Below are positions 1 to 8,028 of a DNA stretch of 64,000 nt, piece by piece (positions within the stretch are counted from its first letter, which is position 1; the number at the start of each line of letters is the position of its first letter). A program made the translations under genes and the position numbers. Source of the stretch: an uncultured Veillonellaceae bacterium (lineage in GTDB: Bacteria > Bacillota > Negativicutes > Veillonellales > Negativicoccaceae); contig CAMYCX010000001.1 in assembly GCA_947254705.1 (NCBI GenBank), positions 1-64,000 on the forward strand. Reading direction: 5' to 3'. Under the pieces are notes generated by a model that was not told the DNA's origin, did not search any database, and saw nothing but the letters and a program-made list of their open reading frames with translations.

Positions 1-60
1 TGAGTCCGCACATTGGCGTTCTTGCTTGCATTGTTCAGTTTTCAAAGAACCGTGCACCTT
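1..60 (-). other. probable leader of an rRNA operon lying outside the window
   Basis: Read on the minus strand, this segment contains GTTCTTTGAAAACTGAAC, a string typical of rRNA leaders and 16S-23S spacers in Firmicutes. It begins a few bases downstream of a consensus promoter. No 16S sequence is visible, so the rRNA gene itself would start beyond the left edge. That an rRNA operon follows is an inference. Confidence 0.55.
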
Positions 61-75
61 ACGGCGACTTTTAAT

Positions 76-104
76 ATAATATCATGCTCGGAATACGATG
101 TCAA
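76..104 (-). promoter_or_regulatory. near-perfect sigma-70 promoter, leftward
   Basis: On the minus strand TTGACA (99-104) is followed after exactly 17 bases by TATTAT (76-81). It is among the strongest promoters in the window and reads out of the left edge into the rRNA-like leader. Confidence 0.8.
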
Positions 105-153
105 TATATCTTTGCGGTGATTTGTTTTTTTATTCGACTGATGCCGAGAAAAC

Positions 154-187
154 AAAATCGACCGTCTGCAAGCAGACGGTCGATTTT
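154..187 (-). terminator. rho-independent terminator of the amino-acid permease gene
   Basis: A 16-bp perfect stem (arms 154-169 and 172-187) with a two-base loop is followed on the minus strand by GTTTTCTC. It sits about 25 bases after the permease stop codon. Confidence 0.75.
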
Positions 188-211
188 ATTCATATGATCC
201 GTAATGTGTAT

Positions 212-1648
212 TTATTCGGCACCTTCCCGATCGGCACGATAGCCGGCCTGATGGATTTTGTAGGCTTCGCTGCCGACTTGCAGTGCACTGTGCCGATGTC
301 CGTAGAAGCTGTAGATGAGTGCACCGATGAAGATCCAGGCAAAGAAGAATTCAAAGGTATGCACCGACAGGTTCGAGAAAATGTAGACGCAGGAGATAAA
401 TCCGAGCGTGGCCATGGTATAGAGCCACGGGCAACGGAAAGGACGGGGCAAATCGGGGTGTTTTTTGCGCAATACCATGACTCCGAGCAGAGAGCAGGAG
501 AAGGCAAAGAGCGTACCCGCGCTGGTCATTTCCGCAATGATATTGATCGGTGTTACGCCCGCCATGACGGCGACGATCGCGCCGACGATGAGGGTAACTT
601 CAACCGGTGTGTTGGTCTTGGGATGAACGCGTGAGAAGAACCGCGGCAACAGTCCGTCACGGCTCATGGCGAAGAACGCACGACTTTGAGCGTAAAGAAA
701 GACGAGAATGACGGTGGAAAGTCCGCAGAGTGCGCCGGTACCGACGAGTGCCGAGCCGAAGGAGTAGCCCAGATGCCGCAGCACGTAGGCGACCGGTTCC
801 GCATTGTCGAGTTCCGAGTAATGAACGACTCCCGTCAAGGTCGCGCTGACCATTATATATAGTAAGGTACATATAGTCAGTGAGGCGATGATCCCGATGG
901 GCATGTCCCGATTCGGATTTTTCGTTTCTTCCGCCGCCGTGGCAATGCAGTCAAAGCCGATGTAGGAGAAGAAGATGACGGCCGTCCCTGCCGACACGCC
1001 GTGCCAACCGAAGGGCAGTACCGGTACCCAGTTGCTCGGTTCGATTTCCGGTGCCGCCAGAAAGAGAAAGATGAAGATCGCCGCAACTTTGACGAATACG
1101 AGAATCTTATTGACGCGAGATGATTCCGTGATCCCGCGAATCAACAGAAGGGTAATCACGCTGACGATCAAAACGGCGGGCAGGTTAATCAGTCCGCCCT
1201 CCCACGGCCCGGCCGTCATCCATTGCGGCAACGGCATGCCGGCCGATTTAAGCAGTCCGTTCAGGTAGGCACTCCAACCGACGGCGACGGTCGCTGAACC
1301 GACGGAGTATTCCAATATCAAGCCCCAACCGACCAGCCATGCGACCAATTCTCCCAATGTACTGTAGGTGTACGTGTAGCCGCTCCCCGCCACCGGCAAG
1401 GCGGCCGCCAGCTCCGAGTAAGCCATGGCGACAAAGCCGCATGTAATCCCCGCCAAAATAAAGCTGAGCATGATTCCCGGCCCGGCGTACTCTGCCGCGA
1501 CCACTCCCGTCAACACAAAAATACCCGTCCCGATGATGATGCCCAGCCCGAGAAGGGTAATGTCCATGGCGTTCAGTCCCTTTTTCAGAGTACTATGCGC
1601 TATGTCGTGCTGAAATGCGGCCAACGGTTTGGTACGTAAAAAATTCAT
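212..1648 (-). CDS. APC-superfamily amino-acid permease (cationic amino-acid transporter type)
   Basis: The 478-residue protein is a polytopic inner-membrane transporter. The N-terminal half carries the APC-family signature region (GLGIIIGTGIFVLTG, about residues 33-47), the unwound first helix that binds the substrate amine and carboxylate in this superfamily. The length and the N-terminus AHSTLKKGLNAMD resemble the CAT/YfnA group, which moves basic or branched amino acids, but the substrate cannot be read from sequence. The ATG has GAGGGAT a few bases upstream. The gene stands alone between its own terminator and a divergent lepB, with AGCATATGCT-like repeats in the shared upstream region. 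Confidence 0.85.
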   Translation of the reverse strand: MNFLRTKPLAAFQHDIAHSTLKKGLNAMDITLLGLGIIIGTGIFVLTGVVAAEYAGPGIMLSFILAGITCGFVAMAYSELAAALPVAGSGYTYTYSTLGELVAWLVGWGLILEYSVGSATVAVGWSAYLNGLLKSAGMPLPQWMTAGPWEGGLINLPAVLIVSVITLLLIRGITESSRVNKILVFVKVAAIFIFLFLAAPEIEPSNWVPVLPFGWHGVSAGTAVIFFSYIGFDCIATAAEETKNPNRDMPIGIIASLTICTLLYIMVSATLTGVVHYSELDNAEPVAYVLRHLGYSFGSALVGTGALCGLSTVILVFLYAQSRAFFAMSRDGLLPRFFSRVHPKTNTPVEVTLIVGAIVAVMAGVTPINIIAEMTSAGTLFAFSCSLLGVMVLRKKHPDLPRPFRCPWLYTMATLGFISCVYIFSNLSVHTFEFFFAWIFIGALIYSFYGHRHSALQVGSEAYKIHQAGYRADREGAE

Positions 1649-1835
1649 GTTATCCCTCTTTCATCTCGATCTATACGCTGTTGTTACGTTTGTTTATATA
1701 ATCAATGATAGCATATGCTCGGGTACGGCAACAGGTTTTTCATTCAAGCATACTGAATTTGTATATAGCGTATGCTAATTGCGTCTGTCGTATACCTACC
1801 TCATTTCCCCGCCTCGGTCGCGATATGAATTCGGC

Positions 1836-1864
1836 TTGCGCGAGCGCGTGCGGATTGGTACAAT
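1836..1864 (+). promoter_or_regulatory. probable promoter of lepB
   Basis: TTGCGC (1836-1841), a 17-base spacer and TACAAT (1859-1864) precede the lepB ribosome binding site by only a few bases. This implies a short leader and excludes the upstream in-frame start codons. Confidence 0.5.
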
Positions 1865-1889
1865 GACAGAGAAAAGTAAGGAGGCTATC

Positions 1890-2456
1890 ATGCAAAAATT
1901 CTGGACAGAAGTATGGGATTGGATATATTCGATTGTCATTGCGTTGGCGTTGGCGATGCTAGTGCATATTTTCCTGTTTGTGCCGACACGGGTCGCGGGG
2001 GAATCCATGGTGCCGACATTGCATCACGGGCAGTTTCTGATCGTTTCCAAGTTGTCGCATGTGATGCGGCACTTGCCGGATTACGGTGAGATCGTCATCA
2101 TTGACAGTCGGGTCAAGCGAAGCCGTTCCTGGGGCGATGATCTGGCAGAACCGGCGCGTAATTATCTGGGTCTTTTCAGCGCCGCATTCCAGACGAATTA
2201 TGTGTGGGTCAAGCGGGTGATCGGCCATCCGGGCGATACGCTCGAGTTTTATGACGGACGCGTCTATCGTAACGGAGAGGCGTTAAACGAGCCGTATATC
2301 AATGAACCGATGCATTATCGTTCGGACGTCAAGGTAGTGATCCCGGAAGGGTATGTATTTGTCATGGGCGATAATCGCAATCATTCGAGCGACAGCCGCT
2401 TCATCGGTCCGGTACCGATTGATCACGTGCTGGGCACGGTGGCACTGGAATTGTAA
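1890..2456 (+). CDS. lepB: signal peptidase I
   Basis: The 188-residue protein is a membrane-anchored serine protease that removes signal peptides from exported proteins on the outer face of the inner membrane. One N-terminal membrane segment (about residues 10-31) precedes the S26 motifs. The nucleophile is Ser39 in GESMVPTL, the general base is Lys108 in YVWVKRVIG, and the box GDNRNHSSDSR lies near residue 150. The start was chosen because AAGGAGG (1878-1884) stands six bases before this ATG and the likely promoter overlaps the alternative upstream codons. It is monocistronic, with a hairpin terminator directly after the stop. Confidence 0.95.
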   Translation: MQKFWTEVWDWIYSIVIALALAMLVHIFLFVPTRVAGESMVPTLHHGQFLIVSKLSHVMRHLPDYGEIVIIDSRVKRSRSWGDDLAEPARNYLGLFSAAFQTNYVWVKRVIGHPGDTLEFYDGRVYRNGEALNEPYINEPMHYRSDVKVVIPEGYVFVMGDNRNHSSDSRFIGPVPIDHVLGTVALEL

Positions 2457-2466
2457 TATGAGTACG

Positions 2467-2498
2467 AAAAAAAGCGTTGCCTTTCGGCAACGCTTTTT
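2467..2498. terminator. bidirectional terminator between lepB and the DUF1858 gene
   Basis: The stem AGCGTTGCC/GGCAACGCT (2473-2492) is flanked by an A run on the left and a T run on the right, so it can stop transcription of lepB and of the convergent gene. Confidence 0.8.
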
Positions 2499-2521
2499 GT
2501 GTGCGTATCTGTCGTGTACGA

Positions 2522-3490
2522 TTATTCTTTGCGCAGGACGCGATGCATTTGATCCAGTACGTCTTGCAAGCTGATCTTTTGCGTAGCGGTAAGTGTCGCC
2601 AGGTCGGTGTTCATGTCGTCCGGCATCTCGATGCCGTATTCCTGCAAGACCGCCAAGGTCTGCGGGTACATCGTCAAAAGGTCTTGCAGTTTGGTGCTGC
2701 CGCCGATGAGTTCTTTCCCTAGTTTATCCGCAAGGTACTCGTTCATCTCGCCGAGCAGTTCAAAGACATCCATGCCGTGTACCTGTGTCGCTTCCCACAA
2801 CGTTTCGTCATAGGAGACGAAACAGCCGACGCAATGCATGCCGTATTCCATCAGAAGCGGGCCCATCTCCGGATAGACGGTAATAATCTCCATGATATTG
2901 TCTTCCGGGCGCACAAAATCACCGTAGTGCAATACGGGCGCTTGCGGCCGCGGCGGTCGTGTATCCGTCGCCATCATCCAATCGATAAATTCATCTGCCG
3001 GTGCCGGCGCTACGTTCACCGGAGCCGCCTGTTCCACGCCGAGTACTTCTCTGCGGAAGTTGTCGAGACCGATCCGTTCCACAAATGTCGGTAAGGTTTC
3101 AAATTTTTCCTGCCGTGTATAGTAGCTACCCGCCCGTTCAAGAATTTGAACGGCGTCGTCAGCCAGCGTAACGAAGCCGATGAAGACGTGTTCACCGACA
3201 AAGATTTCCCATCCGTCTTCCATGCCGACCGCCCGCAACGGCAGCGGCGTTTGGATATCGCAAGTGACGATATCGCGCGGCCACTCCATGTACGGCGATA
3301 AGCCGGTCGCGACCAGCATCGGCGCCACTTCGTCAGCGACCGCCCCCGCCAACGTAATATCCCCGTTCGGTTCGCGAATCAATGTCGCACTGTACATCTT
3401 CGCCACATCGCCGGCGGTTTTGAGAAATGCCGGTCGTTCTTCCGAGTTGGGTACAAAATGATATACCAATGAATACGTCATGTTGCTCAT
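2522..3490 (-). CDS. sulfite/nitrite-reductase-like domain fused to two DUF1858 domains
   Basis: The 322-residue cytoplasmic protein has no signal peptide. Residues about 1-150 resemble the ferredoxin-like half and the tail of siroheme nitrite/sulfite reductases (DGWEIFVG, then FVERIGLDNFRREVL), but the four-cysteine iron-sulfur/siroheme cluster is absent and only Cys77 remains. After a Pro/Ala-rich linker come two DUF1858 units. The first (about 195-262) has the redox pair Cys220-Val-Gly-Cys223 usual for this domain. The second (about 265-322) has lost its cysteines. DUF1858 proteins accompany hybrid-cluster and ScdA-type repair proteins, so a redox or metal-handling role is plausible but unproven. 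It follows msrA closely on the same strand. Confidence 0.6.
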   Translation of the reverse strand: MSNMTYSLVYHFVPNSEERPAFLKTAGDVAKMYSATLIREPNGDITLAGAVADEVAPMLVATGLSPYMEWPRDIVTCDIQTPLPLRAVGMEDGWEIFVGEHVFIGFVTLADDAVQILERAGSYYTRQEKFETLPTFVERIGLDNFRREVLGVEQAAPVNVAPAPADEFIDWMMATDTRPPRPQAPVLHYGDFVRPEDNIMEIITVYPEMGPLLMEYGMHCVGCFVSYDETLWEATQVHGMDVFELLGEMNEYLADKLGKELIGGSTKLQDLLTMYPQTLAVLQEYGIEMPDDMNTDLATLTATQKISLQDVLDQMHRVLRKE

Positions 3491-3521
3491 GACACTTTCT
3501 ACACCCCTTTTATCCTGCGTT

Positions 3522-4091
3522 TCAGCGGATAATCCCCTCCCGCTGCAATGCCGCTAAATCCAAATGGCAGTAACCGTCGGGATTTTTTTGCAAGTACCGT
3601 TGGTGCGATTCTTCCGCCGGGAAGAAGTTTTGCAACGGTCCCATTTCCGTCCGGATCTGCTTTTCCATGCCCGGTTCGGGCACTTCATTCAAAATCAATG
3701 CCGCCTGCGTATCGACCGCCGGTCCGCGGCCGCGTTGGCGCATAAAGTTCATATAATGCGTAAGGAACGGTTCGTCTTCTGCATGCGTGTAGTAGATCCC
3801 CGTACGGTATTGCGAGCCGACGTCACTGCCCTGTCGGTTCAGCGTGTACGGATTGATGATGGCGAAAAACACGCCCAACAGTTCCGTCAAGTCGGTCTTT
3901 TTCGGATTGTACGTTACTTTCACCGCTTCCGCCGCGCCCGTTTCTCCGCTGCATACTTCTTCGTATGTCGGTGCTTCTTTGTCACTGTTGGCATAGCCGA
4001 CTTGCGTCGCCACTACGCCGGGCAACCGTGAGAATACTTCTTCCACGCCCCAAAAGCAACCGCCCGCCAAGTAAATATCTTTCATTGTCAT
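3522..4091 (-). CDS. msrA: peptide-methionine (S)-S-oxide reductase
   Basis: The 189-residue cytoplasmic enzyme reduces the S-epimer of methionine sulfoxide in proteins and free methionine. The catalytic motif GGCFWGVEE has its nucleophilic cysteine at residue 12, and the family block GSQYRTGIYY is present. The start has AGGGAGGGA immediately upstream. A likely promoter (TATAAT at 4132-4137 on the minus strand) overlaps the end of the acetyltransferase gene. The redox-flavoured DUF1858 gene begins about 30 bases downstream, so the two probably form an oxidative-damage unit. No MsrB domain is fused. Confidence 0.95.
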   Translation of the reverse strand: MTMKDIYLAGGCFWGVEEVFSRLPGVVATQVGYANSDKEAPTYEEVCSGETGAAEAVKVTYNPKKTDLTELLGVFFAIINPYTLNRQGSDVGSQYRTGIYYTHAEDEPFLTHYMNFMRQRGRGPAVDTQAALILNEVPEPGMEKQIRTEMGPLQNFFPAEESHQRYLQKNPDGYCHLDLAALQREGIIR

Positions 4092-4157
4092 TCCCTCCCT
4101 GCGATTCCTCTATTGACTCCTCTGTTAAATATTATACCAGTTTCCGTTCCGTATCGC

Positions 4158-5330
4158 TCAATACCATTCCATATTGTATACCGAGCAGGCCGGATACATC
4201 CGCCGCAAGCGTTCCACCGCCGCCGGATTGCCGGTGAGCATGCCTGCGCGGGCCAACCCCGCCGCATCCAGTCCGCCCATCAGCAGCGTTCCCAAGGCAC
4301 CGATACCGACATGAATGTCCGCCGCTCGTGTCGTCGCCTCTACATGCGGTCGTTCTCCCGCCGCCGCACGCACCGCCCAATGTGTCGTCTCCCGTTGCCA
4401 CGGATCGGCCACTGCGACGACAAGCGTACCGTCCGCCGCCGCGGGCAATTGCTCCCACCAGCGGGCGACATCGGCAATCCGGATCGCCATCCACGGCAAA
4501 GTCCGATTGGTAATATACGTCCGTTCCGCGCCGTCAGCCCAACCGAAATAGGCGGCATCATCCATGGGCGCATACCAGACGGCCCGTTCCGCTTCCGCGG
4601 TATGCCGCGCCAACCAATGCATCATTGCCGCCTGTCCGCGCGGATCGATGCTCGCCTGTTCGCCGACGGTAAGCGTACGGTCCGTCAGTGTATAGGCCCA
4701 GTAGCCGATCGGTACGCGTCCGTCAGTCGCCAGAATGACATGTCCTTCCGCCAGTTGCCCGCGCAACCACCGCTGCCAATCGGAGGGCGTGCGCCGCGCA
4801 TACCCCGATCGTGCGGCGGTATACGCCGCATACACCGCCGCGAGCGCGTCCATATCCGCCGATTCGTCCAGCCACACCAGGCGAATCCCGTCCGGCGCGG
4901 GTGCCGATATGTCGCTCAGTTGCGCCTCGCGCCGCCACAGATGACACCACAACGCCCAACCGTACGGCCGATACAATGCCATCGATGACGGCATGAGAAT
5001 ATTCGCATACCGTCCTTGGCGACATCCTTCCGTCAGCGCCGCCGCCAGCAGTGCCTTGGCATGCCCGCGTCCCCGTGCCGCCGGATGCGAAGTCAGCCCG
5101 ACAATGTAGGTCACATCGACCTGCGCTCCGCGTACCGTGAGTGTGTACGGGCGCAAATGCAGTGCCGCCGCCACCCCCGCTTCCGTTTCCGCGACCAGTG
5201 TCTCCTCCGCGCGGTAACAAGTATCGAAATAGAATCGGAAAAACGGCGTCGTCCGTGCTTCAAACGAATAGTCCCACAGTGCTTCCAACGCCGCGCGATC
5301 CGTGCTGTTCCCTTGCCGTACTTGGCGCAT
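4158..5330 (-). CDS. Eis-like GNAT N-acetyltransferase
   Basis: The 390-residue protein has the Eis layout: an N-terminal GNAT domain with the acetyl-CoA pyrophosphate loop ARGRGHAKALL (about residues 85-95), the following ALYRPYGW block, a second degenerate GNAT domain, and a C-terminal SCP2-like region ending close to the C-terminus. Known relatives acetylate amines on aminoglycosides, peptides or polyamines; the substrate here is unknown. The start ATG overlaps the TAA of the upstream DUF2156 gene (TAATG) with CGGAGG a few bases before it, so the two are translationally coupled. A longer reading frame reaching 5357 was rejected because it lacks a ribosome binding site. Confidence 0.75.
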   Translation of the reverse strand: MRQVRQGNSTDRAALEALWDYSFEARTTPFFRFYFDTCYRAEETLVAETEAGVAAALHLRPYTLTVRGAQVDVTYIVGLTSHPAARGRGHAKALLAAALTEGCRQGRYANILMPSSMALYRPYGWALWCHLWRREAQLSDISAPAPDGIRLVWLDESADMDALAAVYAAYTAARSGYARRTPSDWQRWLRGQLAEGHVILATDGRVPIGYWAYTLTDRTLTVGEQASIDPRGQAAMMHWLARHTAEAERAVWYAPMDDAAYFGWADGAERTYITNRTLPWMAIRIADVARWWEQLPAAADGTLVVAVADPWQRETTHWAVRAAAGERPHVEATTRAADIHVGIGALGTLLMGGLDAAGLARAGMLTGNPAAVERLRRMYPACSVYNMEWY

Positions 5331-6253
5331 TATGCCTCCGTCTCTTCGCAGCCGCAATCGTCTTCCTCGGCCAAACGAATGTCATATTTTTCCGCAAAAT
5401 GATCCGGATGATAGCTCATTTTAGCCTGTCGCAGTCCTTCGATTCCCATATCTTCTTCCCGATTGATATAGGTCGTATCCGCCCACGCATGCCGGACAAA
5501 TTCGTGATTGATCGCCTGATAGCTGCCCCGCATCGTCGGGTCGGCTTTTTCGATATGAATGACGGCCATCTCGGGATGAATATACTCGCCGACGGAAAAC
5601 GCGACAATCTTGCCTTGCCAGCGAATGGCACCGCCTTTCACTCCCAGCGGTTCCCAATAATCAAACAGCAGGCCGATTCCTTCTTGCTCGGCTTCCATGT
5701 CCGCCGTCGTCTGATGCTCTTCGAGCCACTTCGCCGCCACCTGCAGACATTCTTCTTTGTCCTGCGGCCCGAGCGGTACGTACTCATAACCGATGTAATT
5801 ACGACGGAACGCGTTCAAATGATTTTTCTTTTGTCGAAAGGCCTTGCCCGGCAGATTGATCAAATCACTCGTCAAGTAAATGTACTCGAAGTTGTCGCGA
5901 TCTTTCGTATAGGTATAGCACTCGGGGCAGAGTTCATGCATGCGCTCCACCACCCAGGGCGACGCCCCTTTCAGCAAAAAGGGCAATCCCTGCTCGCGAA
6001 ACCACGCCTCCGCCCGGCGCAACCCGCCGACAAACGAGTTGTTTTCCCCGGAAAACGGCGGCAATAAAAACTCATGCCCGTATCGGCCGGCGCGGATAAA
6101 CAGTACGTCATCCTCGACCGCCCACGCCAGATGAAAGGCATGTTGCCAAATGAACAATGTCCCGAACGCACATTCCGACTGCTCGTAATGATGTTCGCGA
6201 AAATACCGATCCAAAATCGGTTTGTCTTCAATACGAAACGATGTAAACTGAAT
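5330..6253 (-). CDS. DUF2156 (aminoacyl-lipid/peptide transferase-like GNAT fold) protein, start codon uncertain
   Basis: The protein of about 307 residues matches DUF2156, whose fold is shared with the catalytic domain of phosphatidylglycerol lysyltransferases (aminoacyl-tRNA-dependent transferases). Conserved features are the FIW block, the KKNHLNAFRR segment and the terminal EEDMGIEGLRQAK motif. It has no membrane segments, so it is not a full MprF. The first canonical start is a TTG at 6214, but the frame is open upstream and encodes FRIEDKPILDRYF, the usual start of this family. A GGAGGAG lies before 6253, where the in-frame codon is ATT (preceded by ACG). A non-canonical start is therefore proposed; 6214 is the conservative alternative. 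Downstream it overlaps the acetyltransferase. Confidence 0.6.
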   Translation of the reverse strand: MQFTSFRIEDKPILDRYFREHHYEQSECAFGTLFIWQHAFHLAWAVEDDVLFIRAGRYGHEFLLPPFSGENNSFVGGLRRAEAWFREQGLPFLLKGASPWVVERMHELCPECYTYTKDRDNFEYIYLTSDLINLPGKAFRQKKNHLNAFRRNYIGYEYVPLGPQDKEECLQVAAKWLEEHQTTADMEAEQEGIGLLFDYWEPLGVKGGAIRWQGKIVAFSVGEYIHPEMAVIHIEKADPTMRGSYQAINHEFVRHAWADTTYINREEDMGIEGLRQAKMSYHPDHFAEKYDIRLAEEDDCGCEETEA

Positions 6254-6416
6254 CGTTCTCCACTCCTCCGTGATAAATTGAATCTTTTCTATGTATATTG
6301 TACCACAGACTGCGCCGTCATACCTATCCGATTTGCCGACAGATTATCATTTCGACGATCCGCAACCCATGATATAATACCATCAAGCCCCGCATCGCGG
6401 GAGAAAAGAGGACATC

Positions 6417-7004
6417 ATGGAGTTTATTGCATTTGATTTTGAAACGGCGACCAAAGATCCGTCAAGCGCCTGTTCGCTGGCTGTCGTTCGCTTCGTTGAC
6501 GGCACGCCCGTCGATACCTGTTACCGATTGTTCCAACCGCCGGCCATGCGGTTTGACGATGACAACATCCGGATTCATCAGATCCGACCGGCCGATGTGG
6601 CGCACGAGCCGGACTTCAGCGGCGTATGGGCGGAGTTTCTTCCCTACTTTACCGATACGCTGGCCGTCGCTCACAACGCGGAGTTCGATTTGGGCGTACT
6701 GCGGGCGACACTTGCGTATTACGATTTGTCGTTACCGCATTTTCACAGCGGCTGTACGCTCCGACTGGCACGACAGGTATGGCCGGATCAGGCCTCTTAC
6801 GCACTGAATGCGTTAGGCACTTTTCTCGGCTACCGTTTTCAGCATCATCAGGCGGATGAAGACGCACTGATCTGCGGACGTATTTTACTGGCCGCCCAAA
6901 AAGTCGCCCAAGAGCCGGATCCGCAAGCCCTGTTTGCCCGATATGATCTCGGCCCGCAGGAGTTTCTCGCGGAAGACGGTTGGCAACAGGACGGACTGTT
7001 TTGA
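6417..7004 (+). CDS. DEDDh 3'-5' exonuclease (DnaQ/PolC-epsilon type)
   Basis: The 195-residue protein is a stand-alone DnaQ-like exonuclease. Exo I is IAFDFETAT (Asp7 and Glu9), Exo II is the AHNAEFDLGVL block near residue 95, and Exo III is HHQADEDA near residue 145, giving all metal-binding acidic residues and the histidine. Such proteins remove nucleotides from 3' ends in proofreading or repair. It has an RBS-like AGAGGA and a TATAAT (6373-6378) upstream. Its TGA stop overlaps the TTG start of ogt, which suggests a two-gene DNA-repair operon. Confidence 0.8.
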   Translation: MEFIAFDFETATKDPSSACSLAVVRFVDGTPVDTCYRLFQPPAMRFDDDNIRIHQIRPADVAHEPDFSGVWAEFLPYFTDTLAVAHNAEFDLGVLRATLAYYDLSLPHFHSGCTLRLARQVWPDQASYALNALGTFLGYRFQHHQADEDALICGRILLAAQKVAQEPDPQALFARYDLGPQEFLAEDGWQQDGLF

Positions 7005-7477
7005 CGCCGGCCCGGCTCATCGTCGGGCCCGACGGACTGCAGCGACTGATCCTCGATCCCGCGCAACCGGACCGTATACCGACAGTCACCGTCGTCGGTA
7101 CAACGGCGGCGGAACGGGAGCGGGCCGCCGCCATCGGGGCGATCGCCCGGCAAGAGTTCGCCGCCTACTGGCGCGGCGAATGTCGGCAGTGGAGCGTCCC
7201 CGCCGCACCGCAAGGTACCGCCTTTCAACAGGCGGTATGGGCCGCTATCGCCCGTGTGCCTTACGGTACAACCGTCACCTACGGTACGCTCGCCGCCATG
7301 ATCGGACGTCCGACGGCGATTCGTGCCGTGGCCAATGCGTGCGGAAAAAATCCGCTCCCGATTCGGATTCCCTGTCATCGTATTGTCGCCCGCCACGGTA
7401 GCGGCGGCTATACGGGCGGGCTGCCGCTCAAATTGCGTCTGTGGGCGCTGGAACGCATCACATGGCCGAACGCATGA
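7001..7477 (+). CDS. ogt: methylated-DNA--protein-cysteine S-methyltransferase
   Basis: The 158-residue protein irreversibly transfers the methyl group from O6-methylguanine to its own cysteine. The active site IPCHRIVA places the acceptor at Cys125, the helix-turn-helix with the arginine finger RAVANACGKNP precedes it, and the GGYTGG and WALE blocks follow. The chosen TTG start overlaps the stop of the exonuclease gene (TTGA), with AGGA nine bases upstream; an alternative TTG at 6980 would give a 25-base overlap. The N-terminal domain is short, as in Ogt proteins without an Ada part. Confidence 0.85.
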   Translation: MTPARLIVGPDGLQRLILDPAQPDRIPTVTVVGTTAAERERAAAIGAIARQEFAAYWRGECRQWSVPAAPQGTAFQQAVWAAIARVPYGTTVTYGTLAAMIGRPTAIRAVANACGKNPLPIRIPCHRIVARHGSGGYTGGLPLKLRLWALERITWPNA

Positions 7478-7650
7478 CGCAGCAATCCGATTATTTCGGA
7501 TTACCGCTTGCATCTCGGCGTAAAAGTAGTATGATAGTACGTGCTTGCCGTAACGGATGCGCGTACTTTCAGTGGACCGCACCAATTATAAAATATATCG
7601 CGGACACTGCATGATATTCCCGGATTGATTTTCATTTGAAGGAGTGAACT

Positions 7651-8028
7651 ATGCTGTTTTGGTTTCGTGTGGCCGGCCAAATCGTGTTACTGAGTGTGAT
7701 TGCGCTCATCGGTGATGCGATTGCCACACTGACACAACTGCCGATTCCCGGCGCGCTGATCGGGATGGCATTGTTGTACGTGGCGCTTTGGCGTCAATGG
7801 GTCCGGCTGGAATGGTTTTCCGCCGGCGCCGACATCTTAATTCGTGATTTACTGTTATTTTTCATCCCCGCCGCCGTCGGTATCATGCAATATACCGATC
7901 TGTTCGGCTCACTGGGCGCGTTTTTGGTCGCCTCCGTCGTCCTGAGCATTCTCGTCGTACTGTGGGTCATTTCCGCCGCCACCGTACTGATGATGCATCT
8001 GCGGCGCAGAAAGTGGCACCGCCTATGA
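7651..8028 (+). CDS. lrgA: LrgA/CidA-family holin-like membrane protein
   Basis: This 125-residue protein has four hydrophobic segments. The pattern LPIPGALIGMALLY (about residues 30-43) and the later DLLLFFIPAAVGIM block are hallmarks of CidA/LrgA. In staphylococci these proteins modulate murein hydrolase activity and autolysis; other homologues help transport pyruvate or glycolate. An AAGGAG lies before the ATG. The stop overlaps the start of lrgB (ATGA), the normal LrgAB arrangement. No LytSR two-component genes are adjacent. Confidence 0.85.
   Translation: MLFWFRVAGQIVLLSVIALIGDAIATLTQLPIPGALIGMALLYVALWRQWVRLEWFSAGADILIRDLLLFFIPAAVGIMQYTDLFGSLGAFLVASVVLSILVVLWVISAATVLMMHLRRRKWHRL

Noticed and set aside
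98..634. 178-codon open frame on the plus strand at the left edge
   Set aside because: It overlaps the permease on the other strand and its terminator hairpin; no ribosome binding site.
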